From the NCBI RefSeq assembly GCF_000276665.1, contig NW_004955423.1, positions 10,456,850 to 10,520,849 of the forward strand: a stretch of DNA of 64,000 bases. Reading direction: 5' to 3'. The DNA comes from Chinchilla lanigera. Lineage: Eukaryota; Chordata; Mammalia; Rodentia; Chinchillidae. Both the position numbers and the translations under genes were made by a program. This document shows, piece after piece, positions 34,829-46,959 of this stretch. How positions within the stretch are numbered: position 1 is the first letter of the stretch; the number at the start of each line of letters is the position of its first letter. The notes under the pieces were generated by a model, which worked only from the letters and a program-made list of their open reading frames with translations, did no database searches and was not told the DNA's origin.

Positions 34829-34843
34829 AGAAATCAGTTCCTT

Positions 34844-34926
34844 TTTTTTTTTTGTACCAGAAATTGAATTCATGTCCTTGAGCTTGCCCAGGCAGGTACT
34901 GTGCCACTGAGATATATCTCTGGTCC
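34844..34926 (-). mobile_element. ID-like tRNA-derived SINE
   Basis: Antisense copy. Perfect 15-base target-site duplication AGAAATCAGTTCCTT at 34829-34843 and 34927-34941. Confidence 0.97.
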
Positions 34927-34941
34927 AGAAATCAGTTCCTT

Positions 34942-35239
34942 GTAACAGTGAAAATAACCAAATAACTAGTTGGTTTTCATTTATATATGTTAATAAAGAT
35001 TATAAGACACATAGAAAAAGTTAGGAAAATTAAAAGATAACATGATAAACAAATCAAAGATATTTTTTAGAATTTTTTTCTAGAGCTTACTCTAGAAGAG
35101 TCAAGAAGGTTGTATATTGATAAATGCCAAAAAGTGTCTTTTAATTAAAATTCACACAGGTATGTGAAAGCTACTAAAGTCTGCAAAACTGGGCTTGAAT
35201 ACTATGAAAAGAAATTATAATAAGGAAGATATGTTAAGC
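34942..35239. other. Unassigned AT-rich sequence
   Basis: May be the diverged upstream continuation of the L1 fragment that starts near 35240, but I see no solid landmark. Confidence 0.3.
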
Positions 35240-35775
35240 ATTAGAAATTTAACTGCTAAAATTTTAAAAAGTCAATAAAAGTGCGTAAAAATAGGAAATC
35301 TCCCACAATCTAGAGAAAGAAAAGCAGAGTGAAAAATATAAGGAAAATGATTTAACCAAATTTTGAATAAAGAAGTCCAACATCTGACAGCTAGGAAACA
35401 GGATAAGAAAGGAAGAGAATAGGGTCCAAGAAATAATGAGAGACACTTGTTCTGAGTTGTGAAAAGGTAACTTGCCGCTGAGTAATGGATGGAAACAAAC
35501 CAGAACAAAAATTCCACATCCAGAGACACATTCTGGTACAATTTTATAATGTCAAGAAAACTAAAGGATCCTTAAATTTTTCAGAGGCAAGAAACTCCCC
35601 ACTGAGGAATAATCAGACCTGCATCAGATTTTCAACAATAACCCTGAATGCTAGAAGAGAACAAAGAAATGGATATGGCATTGATAGTGAGTAATTTTCA
35701 ACCTTGAATTACATAATCACAAAAAGTAGTAACCAACTATCAGGGTATAATTGAGCTATTTTTAGACGGTTAACA
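35240..35775 (+). mobile_element. Ancient L1 (L1ME/HAL1-like), ORF1-proximal region
   Basis: The segment follows the old L1 order: AGTCCAACATCTGACAGCTA, 'tccaagaaataatgagaga', 'ccacatccagagacacattc', 'gacctgcatcagattttcaa' and 'ccctgaatgctagaagagaa'. Matching old L1 consensus blocks are 'ggcccaacatct', 'cagatttttcaacagcaac' and 'ctggatgctagaag'. Confidence 0.7.
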
Positions 35776-35855
35776 ATCCAGCAATGTTACTACCACTTTC
35801 AATATGCAATCTCACTTCGTAGCTAACAGTGTGGATCAAAAATGACATTTGAATG

Positions 35856-35970
35856 AAGACCTGTAGCTCAGGTGGTGGAGCACTTGCATATTGTGCCTGA
35901 GGCTTTGGATTCAATTCCCTGGAACTCAGAAACAAAACAAAACAAAAAGCAACAACAGCAAAACAAAAAC
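35856..35970 (+). mobile_element. Second, variant tRNA-derived SINE
   Basis: GACCTGTAGCTCAGGTGGTG then a B-box-like GGATTCAATTCC and a tail of AACAAA-type units. The A-box region (GTAGCTCAGGTGG) and the GGAACTC segment differ from the ID-like copies, so it is either a diverged member or a distinct family. No clear target-site duplication. Confidence 0.7.
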
Positions 35971-36410
35971 AGTTGCTTAAACCCAATATGTTTTTCTTTT
36001 TTCCTTTCTAACATGTAAGTAGCTGATCATCATATTGTCAATGCAGTAGATTGTGACAGGGATGGGAAAGTTGTTTTAGGGTGTAAGCAGATTGGAATCC
36101 CCACTGGCCGTTTTGTTTTGTTTTTCTCAGTGCACAGCTTTCATCCTCAAGATTGCTTCTTGTTTCAAGTGGCTGTTGGCGTCCCTCCCATCATGCCTGC
36201 ATTACTCTTAGAAGTAGGTGCATGTGTGTGGAGCTCTTAGGAGCTATTTGCATTCACATAAGGAGGGCTAACACGAAGGAGTGGTATCCAGCATGCCTCC
36301 TTAAATATTTAGAGCTATCTAGATGCAAGGGAGGAGCACCTCACAACTGGCAAAAGTAACAGAATAGATAAATCAATGGAAGAATGAAGGAATGGAAAGA
36401 GAAAAAATAA
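35971..36410. other. Unassigned sequence, possibly old repeat
   Basis: The part with GGCTGTTGGCGTCCCTCCCA and 'tatctagatgcaagggagg' recalls a common old mammalian repeat, but I cannot assign a family. Confidence 0.3.
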
Positions 36411-36414
36411 CTAG

Positions 36415-36740
36415 AAAAGACATTGATCTCTAATCATTAACAAAAATAGGAGAAAGTTTCCTGAGGGAACAACAACTACATATATACAAGATAGCACACA
36501 CACAAGATAGCTAAGATAATTATACTACTAATTTCTATTAGTTCATTGAAAGGAATAGCTTGTGCTTATATTGTTTGGTCAATTTTTCATGCCGATAGCT
36601 TGTAATCTGAGCAACTACTTTGAAGATAATAATATGTAATATAATAGCCATTGTTAATTTCCTATAATATTGTTTTGAAATTCTGTATCATTATATTTAT
36701 TGTCTCTTTCTCTTTAAGACATAATTAAAAAAAGAAAAAA
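36415..36740 (+). mobile_element. L1 3' UTR fragment
   Basis: TAGCTAAGATAATTATACTA, 'ttagttcattgaaaggaata', 'atctgagcaactactttg' and 'tttcctataatattgttttg' match the copy at 43990-44380 block for block. The L1 at 38.4-41.7 kb ends in a related 3' UTR. An A-rich end follows. Confidence 0.8.
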
Positions 36741-38358
36741 GATCTAAATGCCACACTGTATAATGAAGAACCACATCCCAAAACTCTCAGTTTTGTAGTT
36801 ATTGGACGTGTACTTTGGCAAGATGATTGGGATATAAAAAGAAGAACAGAAGAGGAGGCCGATGAAGGGCATAACAGTGTGCATTAGGCCCAAGTAACAA
36901 AGTGCTGTAGGAAAATGGTGGGCTCTGCGAAGGGGGCTTTCTGTGAATGAAAGACTCTAGGGAAAGGGATTCATCAATGGAGAGATGACACAAACCTAAG
37001 GCAAAATCAACATGGTATTCAACATAAAAGGAAGAACAGTATGGAGGTCCAGGACAAAATGAACTGTGTATAAACACTTTGTTTCCCATATTCATTGGAA
37101 CATGGTTGGATACATCTTTGCTTTGATGAGTGGCTCAAGAGTTTTAGCGTTGTTCACATAGGACAAGAAATGGAATCCTACTGCTTGTTCATAATAAGGA
37201 AACTATGTTTAAATGATTTTCAACTCTGGTCAACTTCTGGACAAATTGTGCATTATAGTCAGTTGTGGATGCCAAATAATGTAAATGTTTAGAAAATGTA
37301 ATGTAAGGTAACAAGTGTTAAAGAATAGCACAGAGACAGAGGGAGATGAAGGTCAGAGGAAATGTTAAATCAAAGGTAAGGGCACCAATAGTTAAAATAC
37401 TAAATGTAATCTACAACAGTAAAAGAATCACAATAATGGTCCTATCATGCAGTATACAGTAGAGTGGGTTAAAAGTTTACCTTGTAAAACATCCTCTTAA
37501 ATTTCAAGGAATCAAATGATACTTATCAAATATATTTAAAGCAAAATACAGAGATATACATGAATTATCTAGGATTTTGAAGGTTTAAAAATAAAACCCA
37601 TGAGAGAAAGCTTACTCCAGGGAAGCAGTCAAGGAGTTTGAAGAGTTATGGGATGGGGAGGTATGAAAATTATGATGCATCTAATATATTCAATTTATTC
37701 ATATACATATATATTATTTTAATAATAGCAAACATTGCAGAAATCATAATGATAAACTTAAGGTTTCAAATGAGAACCTTGTAAAGCACATCTTGACAGG
37801 AAACAAGGGCCCCTGGGTCAGGCAGTATGAGCTTCCTTTGCGTGCAGTCCATGCAATGGATGCCAAAGAGGAGACTGAACACAGACTCAGGTAGAGTCTG
37901 CTTCAGCTAAACAGAACCGGGACATATAAAACGATCTCCAGCGAGCTATGCTTCTTAAGTATGGAAGAAAGAGTGCAGAAAATCTCCATCTGCTAGGGCT
38001 ACTTGTAACTTAACTTCCCTCATATCAGATTGTTGCATAACTTGATGACAGATGTGAATTTCGATTGAGCAGCCCTCTCAGTATGTTTGAAAATTCTAAG
38101 CATAGCTCTCCATATAGTAAGGGAAACTAAGAGTACTCAACATATAAGGGTATTTACATTTCAGATAAACAACACATGGAGTCTATGAAAAAGAAAAGAG
38201 CAATTGCTTTCAAGAAAGAGAAGGAAATTCAAAATAAATATGAAAGTAAGAAGAAAAAATTGTATAAGTTACTTGTTGAAATGTTAGGAAACGATTAGGA
38301 ATGATTATATCATGAACCCATTAGGATAGGATATTATTATACTGTCTTTCTACCCCAA
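36741..38358. other. Unassigned sequence
   Basis: No host gene recognised. The part near 37620-37740 (GGGATGGGGAGGTATGAAAA, AT-rich end) resembles L1 3' UTR sequence only loosely. Confidence 0.35.
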
Positions 38359-38399
38359 AGATAACCACTATTCTAACAATCTGGTGTTTGAACCTCAAA

Positions 38400-41305
38400 C
38401 TTTTAGAAAAAGAAGAACCAATCAAACCCAAAGCTCATACAAAAGAGGAAAATATAAAGAGAAGGGTAGAAATTAATGCAACTGAGACTGCATACAAAGA
38501 ATCAATGAATCAAAAGTAGGTTCTTTGAAAGATTTAAACGAAAATTGATAAGCTCTTAGCCAACCTCATCAAAAAGAGGAAAGAAAAAAACACAAATTGA
38601 AGGAAGTAGGAATGATACAACAGATCAGAAGATTATCAATACTTACAAAAAGCATCTATACTATCATAAGGTGGAAAACACACCAAAAAAAAAGGAAAGA
38701 TTCCTAGACACAATGAGACTGCCAAAACTAAATCAAGAAAATATAAAAATTCTAAATAACCTGATATCAGCCAATGGAATTGAAAATGTAATTAGAAATT
38801 TACCAACACAGAAAAGTCCAGATCCTGATGGACGCACAGTTGAATTTTTTTTTTTCAGTACTGAGAACTGAACTCAGGACCTTGAGCTTGCAAGGCAGGC
38901 TCTTCTGCCACTGAACTATATCACCAGCCCTCAAAGTTGAATTCTACAAGAAATGTAGAGAAGAACTAATGCCACTAATTCTGAAACTCTTTAAGGAAAT
39001 TAAAAGGGAAGCAATACTTCTAAAATCATTTCTGGAAGCCAGTATTACCCTAATTCCAAAACCAGAGAAGAACCTAACCAAATAAAGAAAGCTACAGGTC
39101 AATCTCCTCAATGAACATAGATGCAAAATCCTCAATAAGATACTGGCAAACAGAATGCAGTAAATCATCAAGAATATTATGCACCACAACCAAGTAAGAT
39201 TCATCCCAGTGATGCAAGGATGGTCCAACATACACAAATTAATAAGTGTAATACACCATATTAACAGAACCAAAGACAAAAAAATCACATGATCATCTCA
39301 TTAGATGCAGAAAAAGCATTTGACAAAGTCCAACATCCATTCAACATGAAAACCCTACAGAAAATTGGAATAGAAGGTCTTAATCTTAATCTCATAAAAG
39401 CCAGCTATGACAAACCAACGGCAAACATGACACTAAATGATCAAAGTTGAAAGTTTTCAGTCTAAAATCAGGAACAAGGCTAGGATGTCTACTATCACCT
39501 CTCCTACTCAATATAATTCTGGAAACATTAGCCAGAGAAATTAGACAAGAGAAAGAAATAAAGGGAATAAGGATAGGAAAGGAAGAAGTTAAATTATTAT
39601 TTTCAGATGACATGATACTGTACATAGAAGACCCCAAAAGCTCCACCAAAGGACTTACAGATTTAATGAACAAATTTAGTAGTGTAGCTGGATACAAAGT
39701 CAGTACTCAAAAATCAGTAGCATTCCTGTACACAAGCAACAAACTCACGGAGAGAGAAATTAGGGAAACAACACCTTTCACAACGTACCCCAAAGCTGAA
39801 ATACTTAGGAATCAATCTAACAAAAGAAGTAAAAGATCTATACATTGAAAGCTATAGTACTCTGAAAAAGAATTAAGAAGATATCAGAAAATGGAAAGAT
39901 ATCCCTTGCTCATGGATAGAAAGAACTAACATAGTGAAAATGACCATACTACCAAAACTGCTATACTATTTTAATGCAATCCCAATCAAAATACCATGAT
40001 CATTCCTCACAGATCAAGAGAAAATATTCCTAAAATTCATTTAGGACCAGAAGAGACCTAAACTAGCAAAAAGAATTCTGTGCAACAAAGGCAAGTTAGG
40101 GAACATCACAATCCATGACTTGAAATTATACTACAAAGCTACTGTGATAAAATCAGCATGGTACTGGCAAAAAACCAGACCTGAGGATGAGTGGAACAGA
40201 ACAGAAGGTGCAGACCCAAGCACAAAACACTAAACCACCTTCTCTTTAACAAAGGAGCCAGTCACATTCACTGGCAAAAAGAGAACATGTTTAATAAGTT
40301 GTGCTGGAATAAGTAGTTTCCCACATGCCAAAGACTAAAACTGGAACCATGCCTATCCCCATGCACTAAATTAAAGTAAAAATGGATCAAAGATCTAGAT
40401 ATTAAAACAGACACAATTAATATACTGGAAGAGAAAATAGGTAGAAATCTTGAAGATACAGGTGTAGGCACAGACTTCAGGAACAGAATCCAGCCTGCAC
40501 AGGAAGTACAACAAAGAATCAACAAATGCGATCTCACTCCATTAAAAAACTTTTGCACAACAAAAGAAATCAACACAAAGTGAAAATACAACCCATAGAG
40601 TGGGAATAAAATTATAGCCAGTTGTCCCTCAGACAAAAGACTTATATCTAGAATGTATAAAGAACTGAAAAAAATCAGGACCCCAAATTCAAAGACCCAT
40701 TCCAAAAATGGGCAGCTGAGATGAATATACAATTCTCAGATGAATAAATACAGATAGCATGTAAATATATGAAAAATGTTTAACATCATTGGTCACTCAG
40801 GAGATGCAAATTAAAACAACACTGAGTTTCCATCTCACTCCAGAAAGAATGGCTATCATCAAGAAAACAATCAATAACAAATGCTGGCTGGGCTGTGGGA
40901 AAAAGGAATCCTTTCCACTGCTGCTAAGAAGACTGGTACATCCACTGTGGAAATCAGTGTGGAGACTTTTTTAAAAACCAAGATTAGAGGTCCCATTCAA
41001 CCCAGCTATTTCCCTCCTGGGGAATCTTCCCAGAAGAATTAAAAACATCATACCACAGAGATATATGTACATCTATGTTTTTAGCAGCACAATTTGTAAT
41101 AGCTAAATCTTGGAAACAACCCAAATGCCCATCAACAGAGGAATGGATAAAAAAGATATATTTTTTATATAATGGAATATTACTGAGCGGTAAAAAAGAT
41201 AAACTTGAGACTTTAACAGGTAAATGGATGCAACTTGATACCATACTCGTAAGTGACATAAAGCAGACCCACATGTATAAACATCATTTTATCTCACTAT
41301 TGTGA
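38400..41305 (+). pseudogene. L1 ORF2 remnant (reverse transcriptase)
   Basis: Broken ORF2 in several frames. The segment at 38671-38871 contains LPTQKSPDPDG, the equivalent of the L1 LPTKKSPGPDG motif before the RT palm. The frame at 39447-39848 carries [11 protein letters not shown]; the canonical motif is FADD, and the catalytic aspartate pair is at 39606-39611. The last frame, 41075-41305, has the ORF2 C-terminus ('KSWKQPKCPSTEEW'). The endonuclease domain is absent because of truncation. A SINE and several frameshifts separate the pieces. This is a retrotransposon relic; normal ORF2 protein nicks DNA and reverse-transcribes L1 RNA. Confidence 0.9.
38847..38934 (-). mobile_element. ID-like tRNA-derived SINE nested in L1
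   Basis: Antisense copy with the usual CTTGAGCTTGCAAGGCAGG block. Target-site duplication AGTTGAATT at 38838-38846 and 38935-38943. Removing it brings L1 ORF2 together exactly, with the host reading continuing. Confidence 0.97.
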
Positions 41306-41673
41306 GAATCTGAAAAAGTAAACAAAATCCAAAATGTACATTAGAAATTGTAAATAGGGAAGAAACTGTTCAAAAGAAAAGAAAAACTGTGATGGGAGAA
41401 AGAAGAAATGAAGGAAGGGAAAATGAAAAGAATATATTTATACACAGGACAGTTAAGATAGTGATACAGCTGTTTCATCTTTGTTTATTGAGGAGAAAGT
41501 TTTGGGCTAGTAATTTTCTGGACAATGTTTCATGCATATATCTTGTACACTGAACAACCACTGTGAATATAATAATACACAATGTGTTGATTGTTACTTT
41601 CCTTTTCGCCTTTTATGAAACTCTCACTATTCTTAATTTTTTCTGTTTAAAATAAAAAGATAGCCACTATTCT

Positions 41674-42289
41674 TTTTAAGCCATTTTTAATTTTGCCTAA
41701 TTTTAAAATTTAGGTAAGTGAAACTCCATAATGGGGCTTCTATAAACCTTCTATCTTATCGTGTTTTATAGACTCCAACATTGTTTTATTGTAATTGTGG
41801 TACACTGTGATGCATTTATGTACACTTGCAAATAATTCTGTTCACAAACAAAAGTACTCAGTAAAGTTTTATTTCTGTTGACAAACTCTAAATCAAGTGA
41901 CAAACATAACCACGTTAACTTTCCCACACAAACACAAAGACAGGCATATTTCCCCAAAATCAGAAAACATATTAAGTTCTTAAACCAAGGTAGCATGGTA
42001 TATGATTACATTTTATGAATCTACCAAAACTTTTATTCATTCTCATATTGATAAATATCACAGCTTGACAGATGGCATTGCTTGGGAAGTTGTTTGCTGT
42101 TACAAATAATTCTATAGACATTCTTGCATTTGGCTTTTGCGGCATATTCATTTCTATTGGGTGTGAAGTCATAACAGGAACCACCTCACTGTTACCTGTA
42201 TCGGCTGCATCTCTTCTTGCCAAGTTTAAATCATAGTCCAGCCCACTCCTCTTAGAAACTTCGTTTTCCTTTCTCTGCTTTATCTTTCT
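41674..42289. other. Unassigned sequence
   Basis: No recognised gene. Part of 42100-42290 may be the diverged start of the L2 tail that follows. Confidence 0.4.
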
Positions 42290-42450
42290 CCAGAACCATT
42301 CAGTCTTCACCTAATAAACTTTATTTTACTCATTTATTTTTTTTATCGTCTGCTAACTAGAATGTAAGCTCCTAAGTGTCTGAGATGTGTGTTTATTTTG
42401 TTAATTAGTATCTTTGTTTAGTGAGTTATTTTACATAGTTATAGGTACAC
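42290..42450 (+). mobile_element. L2 LINE tail fragment
   Basis: Block order 'ttatcgtctgctaactagaatg', AATGTAAGCTCCTAAGTGTC and 'tgtttattttgttaatta' matches the L2 3' region (ctagaatgtaagctccatgagg, tttgttcactg). Confidence 0.55.
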
Positions 42451-42459
42451 ATGGGGTCA

Positions 42460-43500
42460 TAAAACCCTTCATATATATTTATTGCACTTTTATATTCACA
42501 ATCTATACACTGCCTATTTGTTGCTTCTGCTGATTTTTCTTCAAGATAGTACATTTTGAAAAATTGCTTTGTGTTCATATTTGTTACATACATTCCAAAA
42601 TTGTTTTCTAGCTTGTTATGGGCTTTTTGTCAGTTTGTAGCAAAAGGTGTATGTGATTTATGTACCTATATTTTTATTTTTTTTCATTAAGTCTGCTAGG
42701 TTGTATGTCTAATTTAGGAAGGACTTCCTCATTTCTATATTATAAATAAAACATAATTTCTCAAAAGTTTGTGCCTATTTTAAATCATTCCTCAATCAAA
42801 AATTGATTTTTTGTAAGGAAAGAAGTGAAGGCCCATCTTCTTTTAATTAACTTTATATAATTGTTCCCATTTTCTCTACTTGTATGAAATGCCATCATTG
42901 TCACAAACAATAGCCAATCGTGTTTGAGTCTCTTTCTCTTTTCTGTTTCATTATTTAAATTATCTCCAGTACTACTAAAAGTATTTGTTCACTTCTAGTA
43001 CTAAATTTTTAAAGTTATTTAATATCTATACTATAATAGGACTGATAACCCTCTTATTATATTTTTCTAATTTTCATTGTTCCTCAAGGATCTCTAGCTA
43101 TCTTTCTATATTTATTTTTCAAGATGAATTCAATATGTGTTCAGGTTGTTGCAGAAAAATCAAACTATGCTCAAAACTAAAAACTGAACAGAAAGAAAAG
43201 CATGTTAACAACAAAATCCTCTTGGCATTTTGATTATGACCACATTGAAAAGATGAGTGAGAAATTATATAACTGTGAAATTATAACTTTAATTCCAAAG
43301 ATGTGATATATCTTTAACTGTATTCTTTACTGATTTTAAAATTATATTTAATCCAACACATCAAATTTACATCTAAATATTTTATCATTTTCATCATGAT
43401 TTTTCTAATATTTTGTATTGTGACTAGTTATTATTTGATTATGGATATCTCTGGTCTTTTATATATTAGCTTTCTAACTCCCCACTTATTAAATTTTAGT
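42460..43500 (-). mobile_element. Ancient L1 on the minus strand
   Basis: The plus strand reads as antisense L1: 'ctcaatcaaaaattgattttttg' (near the usual 'aattaatttttgtgtatggtg'), 'aggactgataaccctctt', 'ttttcattgttcctcaagg', 'cctcttggcattttgattatg' and 'gtgatatatctttaactgt'. These match the antisense L1 ORF2 order ('ggctattctagg', 'gggattttgattgggattgc', 'gatatatctctcc'). Confidence 0.65.
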
Positions 43501-43989
43501 ATTTTCCTAACAGGTTTATATTTTACATAAATATGGTAATCTTACCAGGATCACTGGGTTGATAAAGGTAGAAATTTATTACTTTTTTAGAAAAGAAAAC
43601 TTTAGAACTGACTTATAAAGTTAAGATTTAATTATATTGGAAAATCTAAACGATTTTAAAGATACTTGTGGAAGAGCCTACTAAAATGAAAATATATAGA
43701 GAGGAAAATTTAGTAACAGAGTGGCACTTCAGTTCATGGATTTAAATTGTTTTACAACTTTAGGGAAGATGATACAGAATTTGTGAACAAGCAAAATTTT
43801 GCTAAGTGTTTCTGTTTGCGAACCAAACTGTTTGCAAATGGAAGCATTTGTGAACCTAGGTATTACTGTGTTTCCCTACTAAAACAGTACAAAATAAAGT
43901 TGAAATGGTAACTACAACTGTTTAAAAAGTTAACTCAGAATGAATCCAAGGTTAAATAAATCAGACTGTCAAGAATAAACAACATATTG
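43501..43989. other. Unassigned sequence
   Basis: No recognised feature. Segment 43760-43850 contains loosely repeated 'tttgtgaac' and 'tttgc' words. Confidence 0.35.
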
Positions 43990-44380
43990 TCTCTCTAGTG
44001 CAAAAACGGAAAGAGTAAGTAAGATCCAAAAGATACAATAGATATTATAAAAGGGAAAGACACTGCTCCAAAGAAAAGAACAACTGGGATAGGGGTAAAG
44101 AAAAAGAAGGAAGGGGAAATATCTATCAATATATAGATAGCTAAGATAATTATACTATCAATTTCTATTAGTTTACTGAAAGGAATAGTTAGTGCTTATT
44201 TTGTTTGACCAATTTTACGTACCTATATCTGGTACTCTGAGCAACTACTTTCGTGATAACAATATGCAATATAATAACCATTATCAATTTCCTATCATCT
44301 TATTTTGAAATTCTGTATGATTTTGGTTTTTTTTTTCTTTTATTCTCTTTAAAATAAAAAAACAAAAATTTAAAAAAATA
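43990..44380 (+). mobile_element. L1 3' UTR fragment
   Basis: Homologous to the copies at 36.4 and 41.3-41.7 kb: AAAGAAAAGAACAACTGGG, TAGCTAAGATAATTATACTA, 'ctgagcaactactttcgtg' and the A-rich end. No reliable target-site duplication found. Confidence 0.85.
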
Positions 44381-44394
44381 AATGTGAAAGTTAA

Positions 44395-45185
44395 AAGTAC
44401 AAACCAATTTGGGACAGGTGAATAAAAATTTTTCAGAATGTTAGCATAGGAAAAACACTAAGAAAAACTTTTAAAAACAAGATTGCACTAGTTGTATAAG
44501 TTTCTGCTCAGAGAAAACTATTTACTTAAGAAAATCAAACAAAAGTCAAAGACTTAGAACAATAGTGAAAATACATGTGTCTGAGAAAAGGACTTCTTGC
44601 ACCCCCCCCCTACACAGAAAAATTCTTAAAATTTGAGAAGACCACAAAAAGCAGTAAAAATGGGCAAAAAATGAACATATCATTCTCAGAGAGATATCCA
44701 TATGCTCAATTATCATGAAAAAAGATGCCCAACATAATAATCATTGAGGGGGCTGGGGATTTAGCTCAGCAGCACAGCACCTGCCTGGCAAGTGAGAAGT
44801 CTTGAGTTTGATTCTCCATACCAGAAAAATAAACAAACAAACAAACATAATAATAATCATTGAGGAAATTAAAATTAAAACTATAGCTGTGGTGCTAATA
44901 TATATCCTGAAAATGGCTAAAATTTGGAAATTTGACAGCAAAGTGTTGACAAGATGTGGAGTAAATGAAATCCATTTAGTGGCACTGAGCATACAATATG
45001 ATGCAATCGTTTTGAGAAATTATTTGGAATTTTCTCTTTAAGTTGAACATACACTTATCATCCAATTCAGCAATTCTACTTCTTTTTTTTTTATTTTAAG
45101 GATAAAAGGAGGGAAACATTAATCTACTTCTAAATGAAATTTTAAAATATATATTCACAAAAAACTTGGTCATCATTGTCTACAC
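44395..45185 (+). mobile_element. Ancient L1 ORF2 fragment with nested SINE
   Basis: Contains AAAATGGGCAAAAAATGAAC (L1 ORF2 block usually aaaaatgggcaaaagac), 'attatcatgaaaaaagatgc', 'aaaatggctaaaatttgg' and 'gtgttgacaagatgtggag'. Interrupted by an ID SINE. A C9 run occurs near 44600-44608. The L1 continues after a MaLR LTR at about 45662. Confidence 0.75.
44749..44845 (+). mobile_element. ID-like tRNA-derived SINE
   Basis: GGGGCTGGGGATTTAGCTCAG head with a B-box-like GAGTTTGATTCTCC and a tail of AAAC units. Target-site duplication CATAATAATCATTGAG at 44733-44748, repeated with a 3-base expansion at 44846-44864. Confidence 0.95.
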
Positions 45186-45189
45186 AGTT

Positions 45190-45660
45190 TCCTTTACCTT
45201 GCGTTATACACATTAAATGGTCCATTAAAGATTTCCATGTCATAATTCCTGGAATGTGTGAATGTTAACTTTGTTGCAAAAAGGGGTTTTGCAGATGTGA
45301 TGAAGTTAAGGCTCTTGGGAGGAAAGATTAGATGATCTACTCAAGTTCAGAGTTATTCCAAGGCCACCAGGACAATGGGTGACAAGAAAGCCAGAAATGG
45401 GAAGATGTAAGGGTTACTTCTTCATCTGAAAATGAGAGGAGTCCAGGAAATAAAGGATGTGTATACCTATTGAAGCTGGAAAAAGCCAGAAAAATGATGC
45501 CTCCAAACCTCCAGAAGAATTCAGTCCCACCTAATGGTTTCTTTCTGTTCTGTGAAACCTATTTTGGTTTTCTGATCTCTAAAATTAAAAAAATAATAAA
45601 TGTATGTCTTTCTAAGCTTCTAAGTGTGTGCTGCTTTGTTATAGAAATGATAGGAAACTA
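45190..45660 (+). mobile_element. ERVL-MaLR LTR (MLT1-like) within old L1
   Basis: TTTGCAGATGTGATGAAGTTAAGG and 'tccagaagaattcagtcccacc' match the MLT1 LTR order ('tttgcagatgtaatcaagttaagg', 'cagcctccagaactgtgag'). The end 'ttataGAAATGATAGGAAACTAAAC' is the usual MaLR LTR terminus. It splits the surrounding L1 (44.4-45.2 and 45.66-46.06 kb). Confidence 0.65.
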
Positions 45661-45661
45661 A

Positions 45662-46060
45662 ACTTTCTGGTGATAATGCAAATATTCATCATCTAATGAA
45701 TGTATAGACAAATTATGGTAAATTTTTGGAAAGATACTCGAGGAATAAAAAGGGATCAATTATCACTACATATAATGACATATAGACTAAACACTGTAAC
45801 ACCATGTTCTGTTGAATGTGACATGTAGTTTCATATGGCTCAATTTTTCTGACATTTTATTTAAAATGATAGAGGCAGTGATTGTCTTGGGTAAAGGTGG
45901 AGGTAATTTTCTACAAAGGAGAGTAAGAGGACTTTCATGAGTGATAGAAATATTCTACATTTTGTTTATGGTGGTGGATACATGGGTATATGCACTGGTA
46001 AAAGCTCACCAAACTCTAAAACTTAATAGGTACATTTTATTGTACTTTAATTTTATTTTA
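45662..46060 (+). mobile_element. Ancient L1 ORF2-3' UTR continuation
   Basis: TATGGTAAATTTTTGGAAAG, 'gaggcagtgattgtcttggg', TGTTTATGGTGGTGGATAC and 'gctcaccaaactctaaaac' are old L1 3' UTR landmarks. Probably the distal half of the L1 interrupted at 45.19-45.66 kb. Confidence 0.7.
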
Positions 46061-46404
46061 AAAGTAAAAATCCATCAAAGTTAGAATTAAGAAATGTGAA
46101 CTAATTTATTTAAAACAGACAAAGTGGGAATGCTATGTACAGCTAGAACTGGAAACCTGAATAAAGCAATTACCATGAACAAACTCTAGAAAATTTTTCG
46201 AAGATTAGAAAACTACTTACAAAAAAAGCCTGGGTAAAAATAGTTCTTCTGAAAAAAATATTCAAACTTTTATGGCAGAATTGAATCCTAAACTGGTTAA
46301 ATTATTCCAGTGAGTGCAATTTATAGTAGGAACAGCTGGTATTAATTATGATAAAACTATATGTGAAATAAAATTCAGTCACAAAAATAATTTGGCATAT
46401 AATG
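46061..46404. other. Unassigned sequence
   Basis: No recognised feature. Confidence 0.4.
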
Positions 46405-46525
46405 ACATGCCAAATTTTCAGTACTTATTGAATATCTACTATGTTCCAGTAATAGGTCATGGAAAAACCAAATATGGTCCACCTTGGCATATTGCTTCCT
46501 GCCTTGTGAGAAAGAAAATTAAATA
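46405..46525 (-). mobile_element. Antisense L2 3'-end fragment
   Basis: CAGTACTTATTGAATATCTAC followed by 'atgttccagtaataggtcatg' and 'tgccttgtgagaaag' matches antisense L2 (ttattgagcacctactatgtgccagg, gccctcatggag). Short. Confidence 0.5.
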
Positions 46526-46955
46526 ATAATTTGTGGGGTGGGAGACACAATTTAGTTCTTTACAGTTTTGATTCAGGAAACTTTCTCTACTTTCTGTAAA
46601 TAGTTCTCCTTTTCTTTCTTGTAACCCACAAGTATAAGAATGATTAGGGCTTCAAATCAGGCCTGCTTATTTTTCCTTCTGATTTTCATTTCTCTGATGA
46701 CCTCAATTCTGTCTGCAAGCCATTGATTTTCAAATACAGTATGGAAGTGTACCGTATTCCTTTAACCATGGCAACAGCACAAGTTTCCAAATGGTAACAT
46801 CGTATTAAAATAGAGGATCATGTCTCATTAAGGCAAAGAGTGGTTACGGAACCATCTCCAAGGTGACCTTGTAGTACAGATATCAAATAACAAAAATGGT
46901 TATCAGAAAAATGGTTATCATATAACCAATATATAGATATAATATTTTATATCTC
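46526..46955. other. Unassigned sequence
   Basis: No recognised feature. AATGGTTATCA occurs twice near 46896-46920. Confidence 0.35.
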
Positions 46956-46959
46956 ATTA

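Larger units (their letters stand above)
38375..41657 (+). mobile_element. 5'-truncated L1 retrotransposon
   Basis: About 3.3 kb, flanked by a 16-base target-site duplication (38359-38374 and 41658-41673) with one mismatch. It starts within ORF2 just past the endonuclease domain, contains RT and C-terminal regions and a 3' UTR like those at 36.4, 44.0 and 61.8 kb, and ends AAAATAAAAAG. An ID-like SINE is nested at 38847-38934. Low-level frame breaks show it is inactive. Confidence 0.95.

Noticed and set aside
40268..40732. 154-codon minus-strand open frame
   Set aside because: Reads the opposite strand of L1 ORF2; not a gene.
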